In this document: one piece after another, positions 23,451-36,252 of the stretch
Layout of the letters: each line of letters opens with the position of its first letter
How positions within the stretch are numbered: position 1 is the first letter of the stretch
Source: Pseudo-nitzschia pungens
Taxonomy: Eukaryota; Bacillariophyta; Bacillariophyceae; Bacillariales; Bacillariaceae
DNA: 52,822 nucleotides
Direction: 5' to 3'
Assembly: GCA_037355855.1 (NCBI GenBank)
Contig: CM074762.1
Coordinates: 5,832,574-5,885,395 of the forward strand
Translations under genes and position numbers: made by a program
The notes under the pieces: model-generated
What the model was told of the DNA's origin: nothing
Databases searched by the model: none
The model's input: the letters and a program-made list of their open reading frames with translations, nothing else

Positions 23451-24829
23451 GTCGATGTGAACTCTTGGGGAGATCAGCCTGTTATCCCTAGAGTAAACTT
23501 TTATCCGTTGAGTGACGGCTTTCCACTCAGCACCGTCAGATCAGTTCTAAGACCGACTTTCGTCCCTGCTCGACTTGTAGGGTCTCACAGTCAAGCTCTT
23601 ATGCCTTTACACTCTAGATAGACGATTTCTACACGTTCAGAGGAAACCTTTGTACGCCTCCGTTACCATTTGGGAGCGACCGCCCCAGTCAAACTGCCCG
23701 CCTGAACTGTCCTTTGACCAGCTCATGATACAAAGTTAGAAATCTAACATTACCAGAGTGGTATCTCACTGATGGCTCCTAAATTTCCCGCAAGAATAAA
23801 CTCACGCCTCACCTATACTGCGCAAGTAAAGTCCAATTCCAATTTTTCAGTTACAGTAAAGCTTCATAGGGTCTTTCTGTCCAGGTGGCAGGTAGTCCGC
23901 ATCTTCACAGACAAGTCTATCTATTTCACCGGGGGGGGGGGGAGCCCCTCTCCGAGACAGATCCAAATCATTACGCCTTCGTGCGCGGTCGGAACTTACC
24001 GACAAGGAATTTCGCTACTTAGGACGTTATAGTTACGGCCGCCGTTCACCAGGGCTTCAGTTATCAGCTTCGCGGATGCTAACCAACTTCTTTACCTTCT
24101 GGCACTGGGCAGGCGTCAGCCCACCATACATCGTCCTTACGACTTAGCGGAGACCTGTGTTTTGGTAACAGTTTCTTGCTTGATCTTGTTATTGCAACCT
24201 TATAAATAAGGCACTCCTTCTCCCGAAGTTACGGGGAGTCATTTTGCCGAGTTTCCTTAGAGAGAGGTTATCTCGCGTCCCCTTAGTAATACTCTACCTA
24301 CCCACCTGTGTCGGTTATGGTACAGGCATTATTTATTTACGACAGTGCGAGCTTTTCTTGAAGTCTGACATAGACTGCTTCAATGCCGTAGCTCTCGTCC
24401 ATCACGCCTCAACTCAAACGTTTTCTCCGTTTCTCAACATCTCGAACGCTTAAACCGGTAACCAAACATCCGGCCAGCTTAGCCCCTCCTTCGCGTCCCT
24501 CGTTATCAATAAATAATGGTACGGGATATTAAAACCGTTGTCCATCGACTACGCTTTTCAGCCTCGCCTTAGGTCCTGACTTACCCTCCGCGGACGAGCC
24601 TTCCAGAGGAAACCTGGGTTTTCGGGGTATAGGATTCTCACCTATATTTTCGTTACTCAAGCCGACATTCTCACTTCTGCTTCGTCCATATCCACTTACG
24701 TTAATACTTCAATCTACAACAGAACGCTCCCCTACCGATATATCTTCTATATATCGCACAGTTTCGGCAAATTACTTAGTCCCGTACATTTTCGGCGCAG
24801 GTTTACTCGATCAGTGAGCTATTACGCAC

Positions 24830-24865
<36 letters not shown>

Positions 24866-25429
24866 ATTGTTTCTGCACTCCCACCTCCTTTATCACTTAG
24901 TAATTATTTGGGGGCCTTAACTGGTGCTCTGGGCTGTTTCCCTCTTGACAATGGAGCTTATCCCCCACAGTCTCACTGATAAACTGTTCACTTAGTATTC
25001 TTAGTTTGCAACGATTTGGTACCGAATTACCAGCCCGCATACGTAACAGTGCTTTACCCCTAAGTTATAATATTTATCGCTGCGCCAAAACGCATTTCGG
25101 GGAGAACCAGCTAGCTCCGAATTCGATTGGCATTTCACCCCTAACCACAATTCATCCGCTGATTTTTCAACATCAGTCGGTTCGGTCCTCCACTTAGTAT
25201 TACCTAAGCTTCAACCTGACCATGGTTAGATCATCCGGGTTCGGGTCTATAACCAGTGACATATGCCCTATTCAGGCTCGCTTTCACTATGGCTCCAGCA
25301 TTCTCTGCCTTAACCTGCCACTACCTATAAGTCGCCGGCTCATTCTTCAACAGGCACGAAGTCAGACGATTTAGTCGTCCTCCTACTGATTGTAAGTTTA
25401 TGGTTTCATGTTCTTTTCACTCCCCTCCC

Positions 25430-25460
<31 letters not shown>

Positions 25461-25940
25461 ATTTCACTATCGGTCATTCAGGAATATTTAGCCTTACGAG
25501 GTGGTCCTCGCAGATTCACACGGAATTTCACGTGCTCCATGCTACTTGGGATAAGATTTGATTATTTCAATTTTCAACTACAAGACTATCACTCTCTTTG
25601 GTTAAGCATTCCAACTTATTCGTCTAATTGTCCTAATCGATTTACAATCGTCCCACTACCCTTAGTTAAGAACTAAGTTTAGGCTTCTCCCGTTTCGCTC
25701 GCCGCTACTAAGGGAATCGTTTTTTACTTTCTTTTCCTCTAGGTACTAAGATGTTTCAGTTCCCTAGGTTTGCTCTTTCTTATCTATGTATTCAATAAGT
25801 AGTATAAAAAGTTTCCTCATTCGGAGACCTCCGGATCATAGCTTTTTTCCAACTCCCCGAAGCGTTTCGCCGGTAAACGCGTCCTTCATCGCTTCTGAAT
25901 GCCAAGGTATTCCCCATAAACTCTTAATTCCTTGAATTTA
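23013..25940 (-). rRNA. rrl: 23S ribosomal RNA, left copy
   Basis: Large-subunit rRNA on the minus strand, reverse complement of 46533-49417. The end helix (aaattcaag with cttgaattt) marks the limits. The part below about 24500 carries several homopolymer insertions (for example a G-run at 23932-23941) that the right copy lacks; the rest agrees closely. Confidence 0.93.
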
Positions 25941-25976
25941 AGACTTTTCTTAAAAAATTGAGTTGTTTTTTTCATG

Positions 25977-26049
25977 TGGAGGTAAGCGGATTCGAACCGC
26001 TGACAACCGCCGTGCAAAGGCGGTGCTCTACCAACTGAGCTATACCCCC
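25977..26049 (-). tRNA. trnA-UGC: tRNA-Ala (UGC), left copy
   Basis: 73-nt cloverleaf identical to the right copy; it sits between rrl and trnI in the rRNA operon. Confidence 0.95.
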
Positions 26050-26051
26050 GC

Positions 26052-26125
<74 letters not shown>
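26052..26125 (-). tRNA. trnI-GAU: tRNA-Ile (GAU), left copy
   Basis: 74-nt cloverleaf identical to the right copy. Only two bases separate it from trnA. Confidence 0.95.
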
Positions 26126-26212
26126 GTAAACCTATGTTTGGTTTACAATAACTTTTGATTTTGGATTCATCAAAATGAATCTATCGACCTTATATTTAAA
26201 AATTTCTTTTTA

Positions 26213-26335
26213 AAAGGAGGTGATCCAACCGCACCTTCCAGTACGGTTACCTTGTTACGACTTCACCCTAGTCACTAATTCTACCTTAGGCATCCTCCTC
26301 CAAATGGTTAGAGTAACGACTTCGGGTATAACCAG

Positions 26336-26377
<42 letters not shown>

Positions 26378-26629
26378 AATTCACCGCTGTATAGCTGACC
26401 AGCGATTACTAGCGATTCCAACTTCATGCAGGCGAGTTGCAGCCTACAATCCGAACTTAGAGAGAGTTTATAGATTAGCTTGTCTTCGCAGATTTGCATC
26501 TCATTGTCTCACCCATTGTAGCACGTGTGTAGCCCAGGGTGTAAGGGGCATGCTGACTTGACGTCATCCCCGCCTTCCTCCGGTTTATAACCAGCAGTCT
26601 TTCTAGAGTTCCAAATAGGCAACTAAAAA

Positions 26630-26695
<66 letters not shown>

Positions 26696-26780
26696 CCACC
26701 TGTGTATACGTTCCAAAAGGCACTTTCTTCTTTCAAAGAAATTCGTATCATGTCAAACCCTGGTAAGGTTCTTCGCGTTG

Positions 26781-26856
<76 letters not shown>

Positions 26857-27655
26857 CTTCCCAGGCGGGATACTTAACGCGTTAGCTTTGATACTGCACA
26901 GGTCGATCTGTTCAACATCTAGTATCCATTGTTTACAGCTAGGACTACTGGGGTATCTAATCCCATTTGCTACCCTAGCTTTCGTCTCTGAGTGTCAGTA
27001 ATAGCCCAGTAAAGTGCCTTCGCCATCGGTGTTCTTTCCAATATCTACGCATTTCACCGCTCCACTGGAAATTCCCTTTACCCCTACTATACTCTAGTCT
27101 AACAGTTTCGACTGCGATTTTGAAGTTGAGCCTCAAGATTTAACAGTTGACTTATTAAACCACCTACAGACGCTTTACGCCCAGTGATTCCGGATAACAC
27201 TTGCATCCTCCGTATTACCGCGGCTGCTGGCACGGAATTAGCCGATGCTTATTCTTCAGGTACACGTCATTTATTCCTCCCTGAAAAAAGAGGTTTACAA
27301 CCCATAGGCAGTCATCCCTCACGCGAGATTGCTCCGTCAGGCTTTCGCCCATTGCGGAAAATTCCCCACTGCTGCCTCCCGCAGGAGTCTGGACCGTGTC
27401 TCAGTTCCAGTGTGTCTGATCATCCTCTCAAACCAGATACTGATCGTCGCCTTGGTAAGCCATTACCTCACCAACAAGCTAATCAGGCGCAAGCTTCTCT
27501 CTAGGCGGAAAAATCCATTTCACTCGGAAGCATATGGGGTATTAGCAGCCGTTTCCAGCTGTTGTCCCCCTCCTAGAGGCAAATTCTTACGTGTTACTCA
27601 CCCGTCCGCCACTTGAGTCAAAGACTCTCGTACGACTTGCATGTGTAAAGCATCT

Positions 27656-27690
<35 letters not shown>

Positions 27691-27696
27691 TTTAAA
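26213..27696 (-). rRNA. rrs: 16S ribosomal RNA, left copy
   Basis: Small-subunit rRNA on minus, bounded by the anti-Shine-Dalgarno end (ggatcacctcctt) and the agagtttgatcctggctcag start. No difference from 44778-46261 was seen on inspection. Confidence 0.97.
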
Positions 27697-27872
27697 TTTC
27701 CATAAATTTTTTGTATTAACTTCAGTTGAAGTTTGTTTCATAAAGTTGATTCATATCTTAGCTCATGAAGTAAGAGGTCCTAGGTTTTCAAGAATATAAA
27801 TAGTTTAAACTTAAAAAATTAATAACTTAAAAACAAAAATAATAATCAACTGAGATTTAATCTTTAAACTAT

Positions 27873-27914
27873 TAGAATTATTAATCAATCAAAATAATAA
27901 GATTAATAATTCTA
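27873..27914. terminator. 14-bp stem-loop after ycf89, left copy
   Basis: Arms tagaattattaatc and gattaataattcta flank a 14-nt AT-rich loop. It lies just past the ycf89 stop and probably forms the 3' end of that transcript. Confidence 0.6.
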
Positions 27915-27931
27915 TGAATAACTCAATAAAC

Positions 27932-28870
27932 TTAAAAAAGACTATGGAAATTATCAGTCAAAAAACTAAAACCAACCATTTCTTGTTGATGAATTATATA
28001 ACTATCGGGGAACAAATTTAGATCTAAATGACCATAAGCTGTCTTCATATATTCTAAAATATCTGGTCGTTCAGTAAACCAGAATTCTCTTATATCATTT
28101 GGAATAGGATGTTTATACCATAAGGCCGGTAAATAATGGAAAACTAGTACATCTTTTAATTGATTATTAATTACTAGTTTTGTTGGTTCTCCTTCACTTG
28201 GAAGAAATGGCATAGTAAAGACCAAATGATTTAAACTATCCGCTAGGGCCCCAATTGCTCCAAGAATAAGACCTCCCGTAATATTTACACCAAATACACC
28301 AGGTATGATTCCTTGTAAAGTATCATCTAGCCAATCTACGGCAGTTACTAGATATGACCATGGAAATAAATAAGGATTAATAGTAATAAACCAAGCTAGT
28401 AGAAGTCTGTAAACGACGATTTGTGAATAACAAACTAATGCAATAAATAAAACCTCACGAATAATCTCAAGAGTACTAATATCTAAACAAATATTTAATT
28501 TTACTTGAATAAATTCAGAGATTGAATCAGGTAAAAAGAAAAGATTTTTATAGTTTTCAATATAGAAGTTATAAAAACCTTCATCTTGAGTTTCATATAT
28601 ATATCGCGGGAGTGGCTCAACTCTTGGTGCTGGTCCAAAGACCATTTCAAACCAGGTTTCGGGACACTGATCTGGAGGAAAATATGTTATCCGTTTTGGG
28701 AGACTATCCATCGATGCAAATCTTTCTTGCCCTTCAGTTAAAACTCGAGTAATTGTTGGCATACCCGAATTTTCTGGATATCCAAACTGAGAAGCGATTG
28801 TTTTAAATAATTCTCCAACTTTATCGTAGAATGCAGTTCGAACAGAAGCAAATTTTTCATCTAAACCCAT
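27932..28870 (-). CDS. ycf89: Ycf89, conserved diatom plastid membrane protein, left copy
   Basis: Translation is identical to the right copy at 43604-44542, where the gene is described. Confidence 0.9.
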   Translation of the reverse strand: MGLDEKFASVRTAFYDKVGELFKTIASQFGYPENSGMPTITRVLTEGQERFASMDSLPKRITYFPPDQCPETWFEMVFGPAPRVEPLPRYIYETQDEGFYNFYIENYKNLFFLPDSISEFIQVKLNICLDISTLEIIREVLFIALVCYSQIVVYRLLLAWFITINPYLFPWSYLVTAVDWLDDTLQGIIPGVFGVNITGGLILGAIGALADSLNHLVFTMPFLPSEGEPTKLVINNQLKDVLVFHYLPALWYKHPIPNDIREFWFTERPDILEYMKTAYGHLDLNLFPDSYIIHQQEMVGFSFLTDNFHSLF

Positions 28871-29138
28871 TTTGAATTCGTATTAAGTTAATAAGTATTT
28901 GATTACTAAAAAATATAGGACATAATATTGTACATTAATATGATAATATAAAATAAAAATATTTGAAAGGATAAATTTAAAAAAAATTGTCTATAATGAC
29001 ATTCTTATTTCTAAGAATTATTTTTCAATGTGAGCTTAATGAGCCAACGAAGCTTAAACTATAAATATTTGATTTTGATTTTTCTCTTCTGAATAAATCT
29101 CTATCTTCTATTTTTACTTAATAGAATCTTTTTTTTAA

Positions 29139-29212
29139 TCGGGATAGTAGGATTTGAACCTACGACCCCCTGCTCCCAAAGCAGGTGCTCTACCAAGCTG
29201 AGCTATATCCCG
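29139..29212 (-). tRNA. trnP-UGG: tRNA-Pro (UGG), left copy
   Basis: 74-nt cloverleaf on minus, mirror of 43262-43335. Confidence 0.95.
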
Positions 29213-29307
29213 GTAAACTAGTCAAAATGAAATAGTCTTATACTTTAAACTTTAGAAGATTTGGCAAAAAAATTCAAGTTTTTTTCCAAATTTTTTATAA
29301 TGGTTTT

Positions 29308-29341
29308 TCAAAAAGGTCAAAGATTAATTTGACCTTTTTGA
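29308..29341. terminator. psaB 3' stem-loop, left copy
   Basis: A 14-bp perfect stem (tcaaaaaggtcaaa) with a 6-nt loop begins five bases after the psaB stop. Confidence 0.85.
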
Positions 29342-29346
29342 GGAAA

Positions 29347-31548
29347 TTATGCAAATTTCCCAGAAGTTGATGCAATAACAAACGAAGCGTATGTTACAAT
29401 ATAACCAACAGAGAAATGTACTAAACCAACTAAACGTGCTTGAACAATCGATAAAGCGACTGGTTTATCACGCCAACGAACTAAGTTCGCAAGTGGTGTA
29501 CGTTCATGAGCCCAAACTAATGTTTCAATTAATTCTTGCCAGTAACCACGCCAAGAAATTAAGAACATGAATCCAGTAGCCCAAATTAAATGACCAAATA
29601 GGAAAGCCCAAGCCCAAACAGATAAATTATTCATACCAAATGGGTTGTAACCATTAATTAATGGTGATGAGTTTAACCATAAGTAATCTCTTAACCAACC
29701 CATAATGTAGTTTGATGATTCATTAAATTGACCTGGGTTACCGCCCCAAATTGTCATGTGTTTCCAGTGCCAGTAGAATGTTACCCAACCAATTGTGTTT
29801 AACATCCAGAACATAGCTAAATAGAAAGCATCCCATGCTGAAATATCACATGTACCACCACGACCTGGACCATCACAAGGGAAACTATAACCAAAGTCTT
29901 TTTTATCCGGCATTAATTTTGAACCACGTGCATCTAAAGCACCTTTCACTAAAATTAATGCGGTAACATGTAAACCTAAAGCAATAGCGTGATGAACTAA
30001 GAAGTCACCTGGTCCAATAGTTAAGAATAAATCATTCTTATCATTATTAATAGCTTCTAACCAACCTGGTAACCAAACTTGGTTTCCAGCAATAGTAGCA
30101 GGACTAGTTGATGATGAAAGTAGAACATTAAATTGATAGATTGCTTTCCCTGATGCTGCTTGAATATATTCTGCAAATACAGGTTCAAATAAAATTTGTT
30201 TTTCTGGTTGACCAAATGCCACTACTGTGTCATTGTGAATATATAAGCCTAATGTATGGAAGCCTAAGAATAAAGATGCCCAACTTAAATGTGAAATAAT
30301 AGCTTCTTTATGCTCTAACATTCTTGCTAAAACATTATTTTTATTTAACTCTGGATCGTAATCACGAACAAAGAAGATAGCACCGTGTGCAAATGCTCCA
30401 ACCATTAAGAAACCAGCGATATATTGATGATGAGTGTATAGCGCTGCTTCAGTTGTAAAATCTTTCGATAAGTAAGCATACGGAGTTAATGCATAAATAT
30501 GTTGAGCAGTTAAAGAAGTTGCAACACCTAAACTTGCTAATGCTAAACCTAATTGCATGTGTAAAGAATTTGTAATTGTTTCAAATAATCCCACATGACC
30601 AGCTCCTAATCTACCTCCAGGAGGTCGGTGAGCATCTAAGATTTCTTTCATATTGTGACCAATACCAAAGTTTGTTCGGTACATATGACCCGCAACGATG
30701 AAGACAACAGCAATTGCTAATTGATGATGTGCAATATCAGTTAACCATAATGCTTGAGTTTGTGGGTGGAAACCACCTAAGAATGTTAAAATTGCCGTTC
30801 CAGCACCTTCACTTGTTCCATAAACATGAGAAGGACTATCAGGATTTTCTGCGTAAACAGTCCAATTTCCAGTAAAGAATGGAGTTAAACCAGCAGGATG
30901 CGGTGGAGTCGTTAAGAAATTATCCCAACCAACGTGTACACCACGTGAAACAGGAATTGCTACGTGAACAATATGTCCCGTCCATGCTAATGAACTAACA
31001 CCTAATAAACCTGATAAGTGATGGTTTAAGCGTGACTCGTTGTTTTTAAACCAAGATAAACTTGGGCGGAATTTTGGTTGTAAATGTAACCAACCCGCAA
31101 ATAACAATGCACATGAAAGTAATAATAGTCCAATTGAGCCTGCATATAATTCTTGATTAGTACGGAATCCAATTGTGTACCACCATTGGTAGACACCTGA
31201 ATATGCAATATTCACTGGATATGCATTTCCTTTACTAAACGCTTTTAAAGCTGAATCACCAAAGTGTGGATCCCAAATTGCGTGTGCAATTGGTTTCACT
31301 TTTAAAGGATTAGCGACCCATTTTTCGAAATTTCCTTGCCAAGCAACATGAAAAAGATTTCCAGAAGTCCATAAGAAGATGATAGCTAAGTGACCAAAGT
31401 GTGATGCAAAGATCTTTTGGTACAAGTTTTCTTCTGTCATACCATCATGAGCTTCTAAATCATGAGCAGTTGCGATCCCATACCAGATTCGTCTCGTTGC
31501 TGGATCTTGTGCTAGGGCTTGGCTAAATTTTGGGAATTTAGTTGCCAT
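29347..31548 (-). CDS. psaB: Photosystem I P700 apoprotein A2, left copy
   Basis: 733 residues, identical in translation to the right copy at 40927-43128, where the gene is described. Confidence 0.98.
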   Translation of the reverse strand: MATKFPKFSQALAQDPATRRIWYGIATAHDLEAHDGMTEENLYQKIFASHFGHLAIIFLWTSGNLFHVAWQGNFEKWVANPLKVKPIAHAIWDPHFGDSALKAFSKGNAYPVNIAYSGVYQWWYTIGFRTNQELYAGSIGLLLLSCALLFAGWLHLQPKFRPSLSWFKNNESRLNHHLSGLLGVSSLAWTGHIVHVAIPVSRGVHVGWDNFLTTPPHPAGLTPFFTGNWTVYAENPDSPSHVYGTSEGAGTAILTFLGGFHPQTQALWLTDIAHHQLAIAVVFIVAGHMYRTNFGIGHNMKEILDAHRPPGGRLGAGHVGLFETITNSLHMQLGLALASLGVATSLTAQHIYALTPYAYLSKDFTTEAALYTHHQYIAGFLMVGAFAHGAIFFVRDYDPELNKNNVLARMLEHKEAIISHLSWASLFLGFHTLGLYIHNDTVVAFGQPEKQILFEPVFAEYIQAASGKAIYQFNVLLSSSTSPATIAGNQVWLPGWLEAINNDKNDLFLTIGPGDFLVHHAIALGLHVTALILVKGALDARGSKLMPDKKDFGYSFPCDGPGRGGTCDISAWDAFYLAMFWMLNTIGWVTFYWHWKHMTIWGGNPGQFNESSNYIMGWLRDYLWLNSSPLINGYNPFGMNNLSVWAWAFLFGHLIWATGFMFLISWRGYWQELIETLVWAHERTPLANLVRWRDKPVALSIVQARLVGLVHFSVGYIVTYASFVIASTSGKFA

Positions 31549-31673
31549 AATTATAAAATACCTTATTTATATAAATTTTAGTTAGTAATAAAATATTAAG
31601 TAATCTTTTAATATTTTACATCTGATGAATGTATAAGAGTTAAATAGTAAAACGTTACAAACGTTTCAGGAAT

Positions 31674-33932
31674 TTAACTAATTGAGATTGCACGTGCTAA
31701 GAAGAATGACCACGTTGTTCCAATACCACCTAATAAGTAGTGAGCTAATCCAACTGCACGACCTTGTGTAATACTTAATGCACGTGGTTGAATAGCTGGT
31801 GCAAAGTTTAATTTATTATGTGCCCAAACAATTGACTCGATTAATTCTTGCCAATATCCACGACCACTGAATAAGAACATTAAACTAAATGCCCAAATGA
31901 AGTGAGCGCCTAAGAAAATTAAACCATATGCTGACGATGCAGAACCATACGATTGAATTACTTGTGAAGCTTGTGACCATAAGAAATCACGTAACCAACC
32001 ATTGATTGTAATAGCACTTTTCGCAAAGTTACCACCAGTAATATGTGAAATACTACCATCAGGTGAAATAGTACCCCAAACATCAGATTGCATTTTCCAA
32101 CTGAAATGGAAAATTACTACTGAAATTGAATTATACATCCAGAATAAACCTAAAAACACATGATCCCAACTTGAACTTTGACATGTACCACCACGACCTG
32201 GACCATCACAAGGGAAACGGAAACCTAAGTTTGCTTTATCCGGAATTAATTTTGAGCTTCGTGCGTATAACACACCTTTTAATAAAATTAAAACAGTTAC
32301 ATGAATTGTAAAAGCGTGAATATGGTGTACCATAAAATCAGCTGTACCTAATTGAATAGGCATCATTGCAATTTTACCACCTACTTCTACTACTTCACCA
32401 CCAAAAGCGTAACTAGTTGTAGCTAAGGCATTTGGAGCTGTTGTTCCCGGTGCTAGTAAATGAATATTTTGAATCCATTGAGCAAAAATTGGTTGTAATT
32501 GAATTGCTTTATCTGAGAACATATCTTGCGGACGACCTAACGCTCGCATTGTATCATTATGAATATAGAATCCAAAAGCATGACATCCTAAGAAAATACA
32601 AACCCAATTTAAGTGCGAAATAATTGCATCACGGTGACGTAAAACTCGATCTAATAAATTATTATAATTATCAGCAAGTGTATAATCACGAACCATAAAG
32701 ATTGCTCCATGAGCTGCACCACCAACCACACAGAATCCACCAATCCACATATGGTGAGTGAATAATGAAAGTTGTGTTGCGTAGTCTGTAGCAATATAAG
32801 GATATGGTGGCATTGCATACATATGATGTGCCACAATAATGCTTAATGAACCCATCATAGCTAAATTAATTGCTAATTGAGCATGCCATGAAGTTGTTAA
32901 AATTTCGTATAAACCTTTGTGACCTTCACCAGTAAATGGTCCTTTATGAGCCTCTAAAATTTCTTTCATGCTGTGTCCAATACCCCAGTTTGTGCGATAC
33001 ATGTGACCAGCAAAAATGAATAAGACTGCTAAAGCTAAATGATGATGAGCAATATCACTTAACCATAAGCCTCCTGTTACAGGATTTAAACCACCTTTAA
33101 ATGTTAAGAAATCAGAATATTCACCCCAGTGACCGCCAAAGAACGGCGCTAATCCTTTTGAAAAACTAGGATATAATTGACTCATTAATTCACGATTGAT
33201 TAAAAATTCGTGAGGTAATGGAATTTCCTGTGGTGATACACCCGCATCTAACAATTTGTTAATTGGTAAAGCAATATGGATTTGGTGACCAGACCAAGAT
33301 AAACATCCTAAGCCTAATAAACCAGCTAAATGGTGATTCATCATTGATTCCGCATTTTGGAACCATTCTAATCTAGGTGCAGCTTTGTGGTAATGGAACC
33401 AGCCTGCAAATAGCATAATTGCTGACATAGCAAGTCCACCAATTGCAATCCAATATAATTCCACTTCACTAGTAATACCTTCCGCACGCCACATCTGGAA
33501 CCAACCAGAAGTTGTTTGAACACCTTGGAAGTTACCACCTACATCCCCATTTAAAATTTCTTGACCAACAATTGGCCAAACAACTTGAGAACTTTGTTTA
33601 ATATTGACAGGATCATTTAACCAAGCTGAATAGTTAGAGAAATATGCACCATGGAAATGCATACCACTAATCCATAAGAAAATAATTGCTAATTGTCCAA
33701 AATGTGCACTGAAAATTTTTCGAGAAACTTCTTCTAAGGAATTTGTTTGAGTATCAAAATCATGCGCGTCAGCATGTAAGTTCCAAATCCAAGTTGTAGT
33801 TTTTGGACCTTTTGCTAAAGTTCGAGAAAAATGACCTGGTTGGGCCCATTTCGCGAAACTCGTTTCGACTGCATCTTTATCGATAAAAACTTCAAAATTT
33901 TTTTCCTGAAGATCTGTTGAGCTTATTGCCAT
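31674..33932 (-). CDS. psaA: Photosystem I P700 apoprotein A1, left copy
   Basis: 752 residues, identical in translation to the right copy at 38543-40801, where the gene is described. Confidence 0.98.
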   Translation of the reverse strand: MAISSTDLQEKNFEVFIDKDAVETSFAKWAQPGHFSRTLAKGPKTTTWIWNLHADAHDFDTQTNSLEEVSRKIFSAHFGQLAIIFLWISGMHFHGAYFSNYSAWLNDPVNIKQSSQVVWPIVGQEILNGDVGGNFQGVQTTSGWFQMWRAEGITSEVELYWIAIGGLAMSAIMLFAGWFHYHKAAPRLEWFQNAESMMNHHLAGLLGLGCLSWSGHQIHIALPINKLLDAGVSPQEIPLPHEFLINRELMSQLYPSFSKGLAPFFGGHWGEYSDFLTFKGGLNPVTGGLWLSDIAHHHLALAVLFIFAGHMYRTNWGIGHSMKEILEAHKGPFTGEGHKGLYEILTTSWHAQLAINLAMMGSLSIIVAHHMYAMPPYPYIATDYATQLSLFTHHMWIGGFCVVGGAAHGAIFMVRDYTLADNYNNLLDRVLRHRDAIISHLNWVCIFLGCHAFGFYIHNDTMRALGRPQDMFSDKAIQLQPIFAQWIQNIHLLAPGTTAPNALATTSYAFGGEVVEVGGKIAMMPIQLGTADFMVHHIHAFTIHVTVLILLKGVLYARSSKLIPDKANLGFRFPCDGPGRGGTCQSSSWDHVFLGLFWMYNSISVVIFHFSWKMQSDVWGTISPDGSISHITGGNFAKSAITINGWLRDFLWSQASQVIQSYGSASSAYGLIFLGAHFIWAFSLMFLFSGRGYWQELIESIVWAHNKLNFAPAIQPRALSITQGRAVGLAHYLLGGIGTTWSFFLARAISIS

Positions 33933-34320
33933 TAATATTTCTCCTTATTGGGAGACAAAAATCTATGAAACGCTCATAAGGAAAGAAACAGGAATTTGAA
34001 TAAACTTGTCATACTTGTCTGTAGTTGATACAGAATTCCATCTGTGTGAACGTCGAAGCGTTCCTACCCTAGAAAGTTTGATCGCTGTTTCGGATGAGTT
34101 TTCATCTTTATATTGTAGACAATTTTGAAAAAAATAATAAAAATAATATTCAAAGCTAAAAGTTTATACAAAAATTACCATATCGTAACCCTCCAAACTT
34201 TTTTTTAAATAATCATTGACAATTTTAATTCAATTATGTTACAATACATAGTAAGTTATTAACTGTAGAATAATTTTAATTCGAATACTTAGATGTAAGA
34301 ATTAAAACTTAGTTATTTGA
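33933..34320. other. Divergent regulatory spacer between psaA and trnfM, left copy
   Basis: A 388-bp AT-rich spacer separates minus-strand psaA from the plus-strand trnfM-psaD-trnS-petB-petD cluster. It carries the psaA leader with its ribosome-binding site and a sigma70-like promoter facing trnfM (34216-34245). A candidate -10 box for psaA (TACAAT in gtctacaata, read on the psaA strand) lies about 180 bp from the psaA ATG, without a clear -35. Confidence 0.65.
34216..34245 (+). promoter_or_regulatory. Sigma70-type promoter for trnfM-psaD cluster, left copy
   Basis: A perfect -35 box TTGACA (34216-34221) and a -10 box TACAAT (34240-34245) are 18 bp apart, about 75 bp upstream of trnfM. It fits the plastid-encoded bacterial-type RNA polymerase. 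Confidence 0.75.
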
Positions 34321-34395
34321 CGCGGAGTAGAGCAGCCTGGTTAGCTCGTTGGGCTCATAACCCGAAGGACGGTGGTTCAAATCCACTCTCCGCTA
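34321..34395 (+). tRNA. trnfM-CAU: Initiator tRNA-fMet (CAU), left copy
   Basis: 75-nt cloverleaf with anticodon CAU. Position 1 is C and faces U72, so the first acceptor pair is unpaired, the hallmark of bacterial-type initiator tRNA. Confidence 0.93.
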
Positions 34396-34491
34396 GAAGC
34401 AAATAGTTTTAGTTCTAATAATTTTAATAAAAAACTTTTTTTTTATATTAAAATTATATATTGAATATTAAACATTTATAAAGTTTTACAA

Positions 34492-34911
34492 ATGACATTA
34501 AACTTACAAACACCTTTCCCAACATTCGGCGGAAGTACTGGCGGTTGGTTACGCTCAGCTGAGGTTGAAGAAAAATATGCTATTACTTGGACAAGCGCGA
34601 AAGAACAAATCTTTGAAATGCCAACTGGTGGCGCAGCAATGATGCGTAGTGGAGAGAATCTATTGTATATGGCACGAAAAGAACAGTGTTTAGCATTAGG
34701 AACTCAATTGAGAACGTTTAAGATCAATAACTATAAAATTTATCGGATTTTCCCAAGTGGTGAAGTTCAATATTTACATCCAAAAGATGGTGTCGTACCT
34801 GAAAAAGTAAATCCAGGTCGAGTTGCTTGTGGTAGTCGTGATTTTTCTATTGGAAAAAATCCGAATCCAAGTCAAATTAAATTTAGTGAAACAACTACAT
34901 ACGAAAGTTAA
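34492..34911 (+). CDS. psaD: Photosystem I subunit II (PsaD), left copy
   Basis: 139 residues, identical to the right copy at 37564-37983, where the gene is described. Confidence 0.97.
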   Translation: MTLNLQTPFPTFGGSTGGWLRSAEVEEKYAITWTSAKEQIFEMPTGGAAMMRSGENLLYMARKEQCLALGTQLRTFKINNYKIYRIFPSGEVQYLHPKDGVVPEKVNPGRVACGSRDFSIGKNPNPSQIKFSETTTYES

Positions 34912-34920
34912 TAAAATCAA

Positions 34921-34945
34921 GATTAGTTTTAAAACTAATCTTTTT
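34921..34945. terminator. psaD 3' hairpin, left copy
   Basis: gattagtttt is followed directly by its reverse complement aaaactaatc and then five T, giving a 20-bp palindrome just before trnS. It is probably a processing or termination signal for psaD. Confidence 0.7.
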
Positions 34946-35033
34946 GGCGAGATGGCAGAGTTGGTCGATTGCGTCTGATTTGAAATCAGATGAATCTTTA
35001 CGGGTTCCGTGGGTTCGAATCCCACTCTCGCCT
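34946..35033 (+). tRNA. trnS-UGA: tRNA-Ser (UGA), left copy
   Basis: 88-nt class II tRNA with a long variable arm and anticodon loop tttgaaa (UGA). Confidence 0.93.
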
Positions 35034-35081
35034 TTATTATAAAGTTTGCTTAATAGCGTTGAAGAATGTAAAAATTATCTT

Positions 35082-35729
35082 ATGAGCAAGGTATATGATT
35101 GGTTTGAGGAACGATTAGAAGTTCAAGCAATTGCTGATGATATTTCTAGTAAATATGTTCCGCCGCATGTAAATATCTTTTATTGTTTTGGTGGTCTTGT
35201 TCTTACTTGTTTCTTAATTCAGGTTGCAACTGGATTTGCAATGACTTTCTACTATCGACCTAGTGTAGTTGATGCATTTGCATCAGTAGAATACATTATG
35301 ACAAGTGTAAATTTTGGTTGGTTAATTCGTTCTTTACACCGTTGGTCTGCTAGTATGATGGTATTAATGTTAGTACTACATGTATTCCGTGTATATTTAA
35401 CAGGTGGTTTCAAAAAACCTCGAGAATTAACTTGGGTAACTGGTGTTATTTTATCAGTTGTAACAGTGTCATTTGGTGTAACAGGCTACTCATTACCTTG
35501 GGATCAAGTAGGATTCTGGGCATGTAAAATTGTAACAGGTGTACCAGCAGCGGTACCAGTTGTTGGACCCCCATTAGTTTTAATTTTACGTGGTGGTGAA
35601 AGTGTTGGCCAGGCAACTTTAACACGATTCTATAGTGCTCATACATTTGTTTTACCTGTAGCAGCAGCAGTTTTAATGCTAACTCATTTCTTAATGATTC
35701 GCAAACAAGGTATTTCAGGTCCTCTATAA
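35082..35729 (+). CDS. petB: Cytochrome b6 (PetB), left copy
   Basis: 215 residues, identical to 36746-37393 on the right arm, where the gene is described. The ATG at 35082 is the start; the upstream open frame begins with TTG at 35046 and adds unconserved residues. Confidence 0.97.
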   Translation: MSKVYDWFEERLEVQAIADDISSKYVPPHVNIFYCFGGLVLTCFLIQVATGFAMTFYYRPSVVDAFASVEYIMTSVNFGWLIRSLHRWSASMMVLMLVLHVFRVYLTGGFKKPRELTWVTGVILSVVTVSFGVTGYSLPWDQVGFWACKIVTGVPAAVPVVGPPLVLILRGGESVGQATLTRFYSAHTFVLPVAAAVLMLTHFLMIRKQGISGPL

Positions 35730-35762
35730 TTGAACAATTAATAATTTAACTAATAAAATATT

Positions 35763-36240
35763 ATGTCAGTAATTAAAAAACCGGATTTAACGGATCCAAA
35801 ATTAAGAGCAAAATTAGCAAAAGGAATGGGTCATAACTATTATGGTGAGCCAGCATGGCCAAATGATATCTTATACATTTTCCCATTAACAATGTTAGGT
35901 ATTTTTGCATGTTGTACAGGTTTAGCAGTTTTAGCACCGACTCAATGGGTGAACCTGCAGATCCATTTAATACACCATTAGAAATTTTACCAGAATGGTA
36001 TTTCTTCCCAACATTTAACTTATTACGAGTATTACCTAATAAATTATTAGGTGTATTAGCAATGGCAGCTGTTCCAGCTGGGCTTATTACTGTTCCATTT
36101 ATTGAAAATGTTAACAAATTCCAAAACCCATTCCGTCGTCCCGATTGCAAGCTTATTATTCATTTTAGGTTTTCTTCACAGCAGTTTGGTTAGGTATTGG
36201 TGCATGTTTACCAATTGATAAGCAGTTTCATTAGGTTTCT
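35763..36240 (+). pseudogene. petD: Cytochrome b6f subunit IV (PetD), left copy, frame-broken and cut at the palindrome centre
   Basis: PetD (normally 160 residues) builds the b6f core together with PetB. The start [20 protein letters not shown] is intact. A missing A near 35943 (caatggg; the right copy has caaatggg) shifts the frame after LAPTQ. Extra bases near 36142 and 36172 shift it again. The reading reaches the codons for VSLGF at 36240 and then stops being petD because the sequence folds back. Each error is absent from the other copy, so an intact gene is likely in the organism. Confidence 0.9.
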
Positions 36241-36252
36241 AATGAAACTGCC
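36221..36252. other. Centre of the giant inverted repeat (8-nt loop)
   Basis: The left arm ends cagtttcatt (36232), the loop is aggtttct (36233-36240), and the right arm begins aatgaaactg (36241). The loop continues petD in the left orientation only, so the strand switch happened eight bases further along from the left-arm side. Confidence 0.95.

Noticed and set aside
23149..27616. Many short open frames within the rRNA genes on both arms
   Set aside because: They overlap 16S and 23S rRNA and change between arms wherever an indel occurs; they are chance frames.
35046..35081. A 12-residue N-terminal extension of PetB starting at TTG
   Set aside because: The conserved PetB N-terminus starts at the ATG at 35082, and the extension overlaps the spacer just after trnS.
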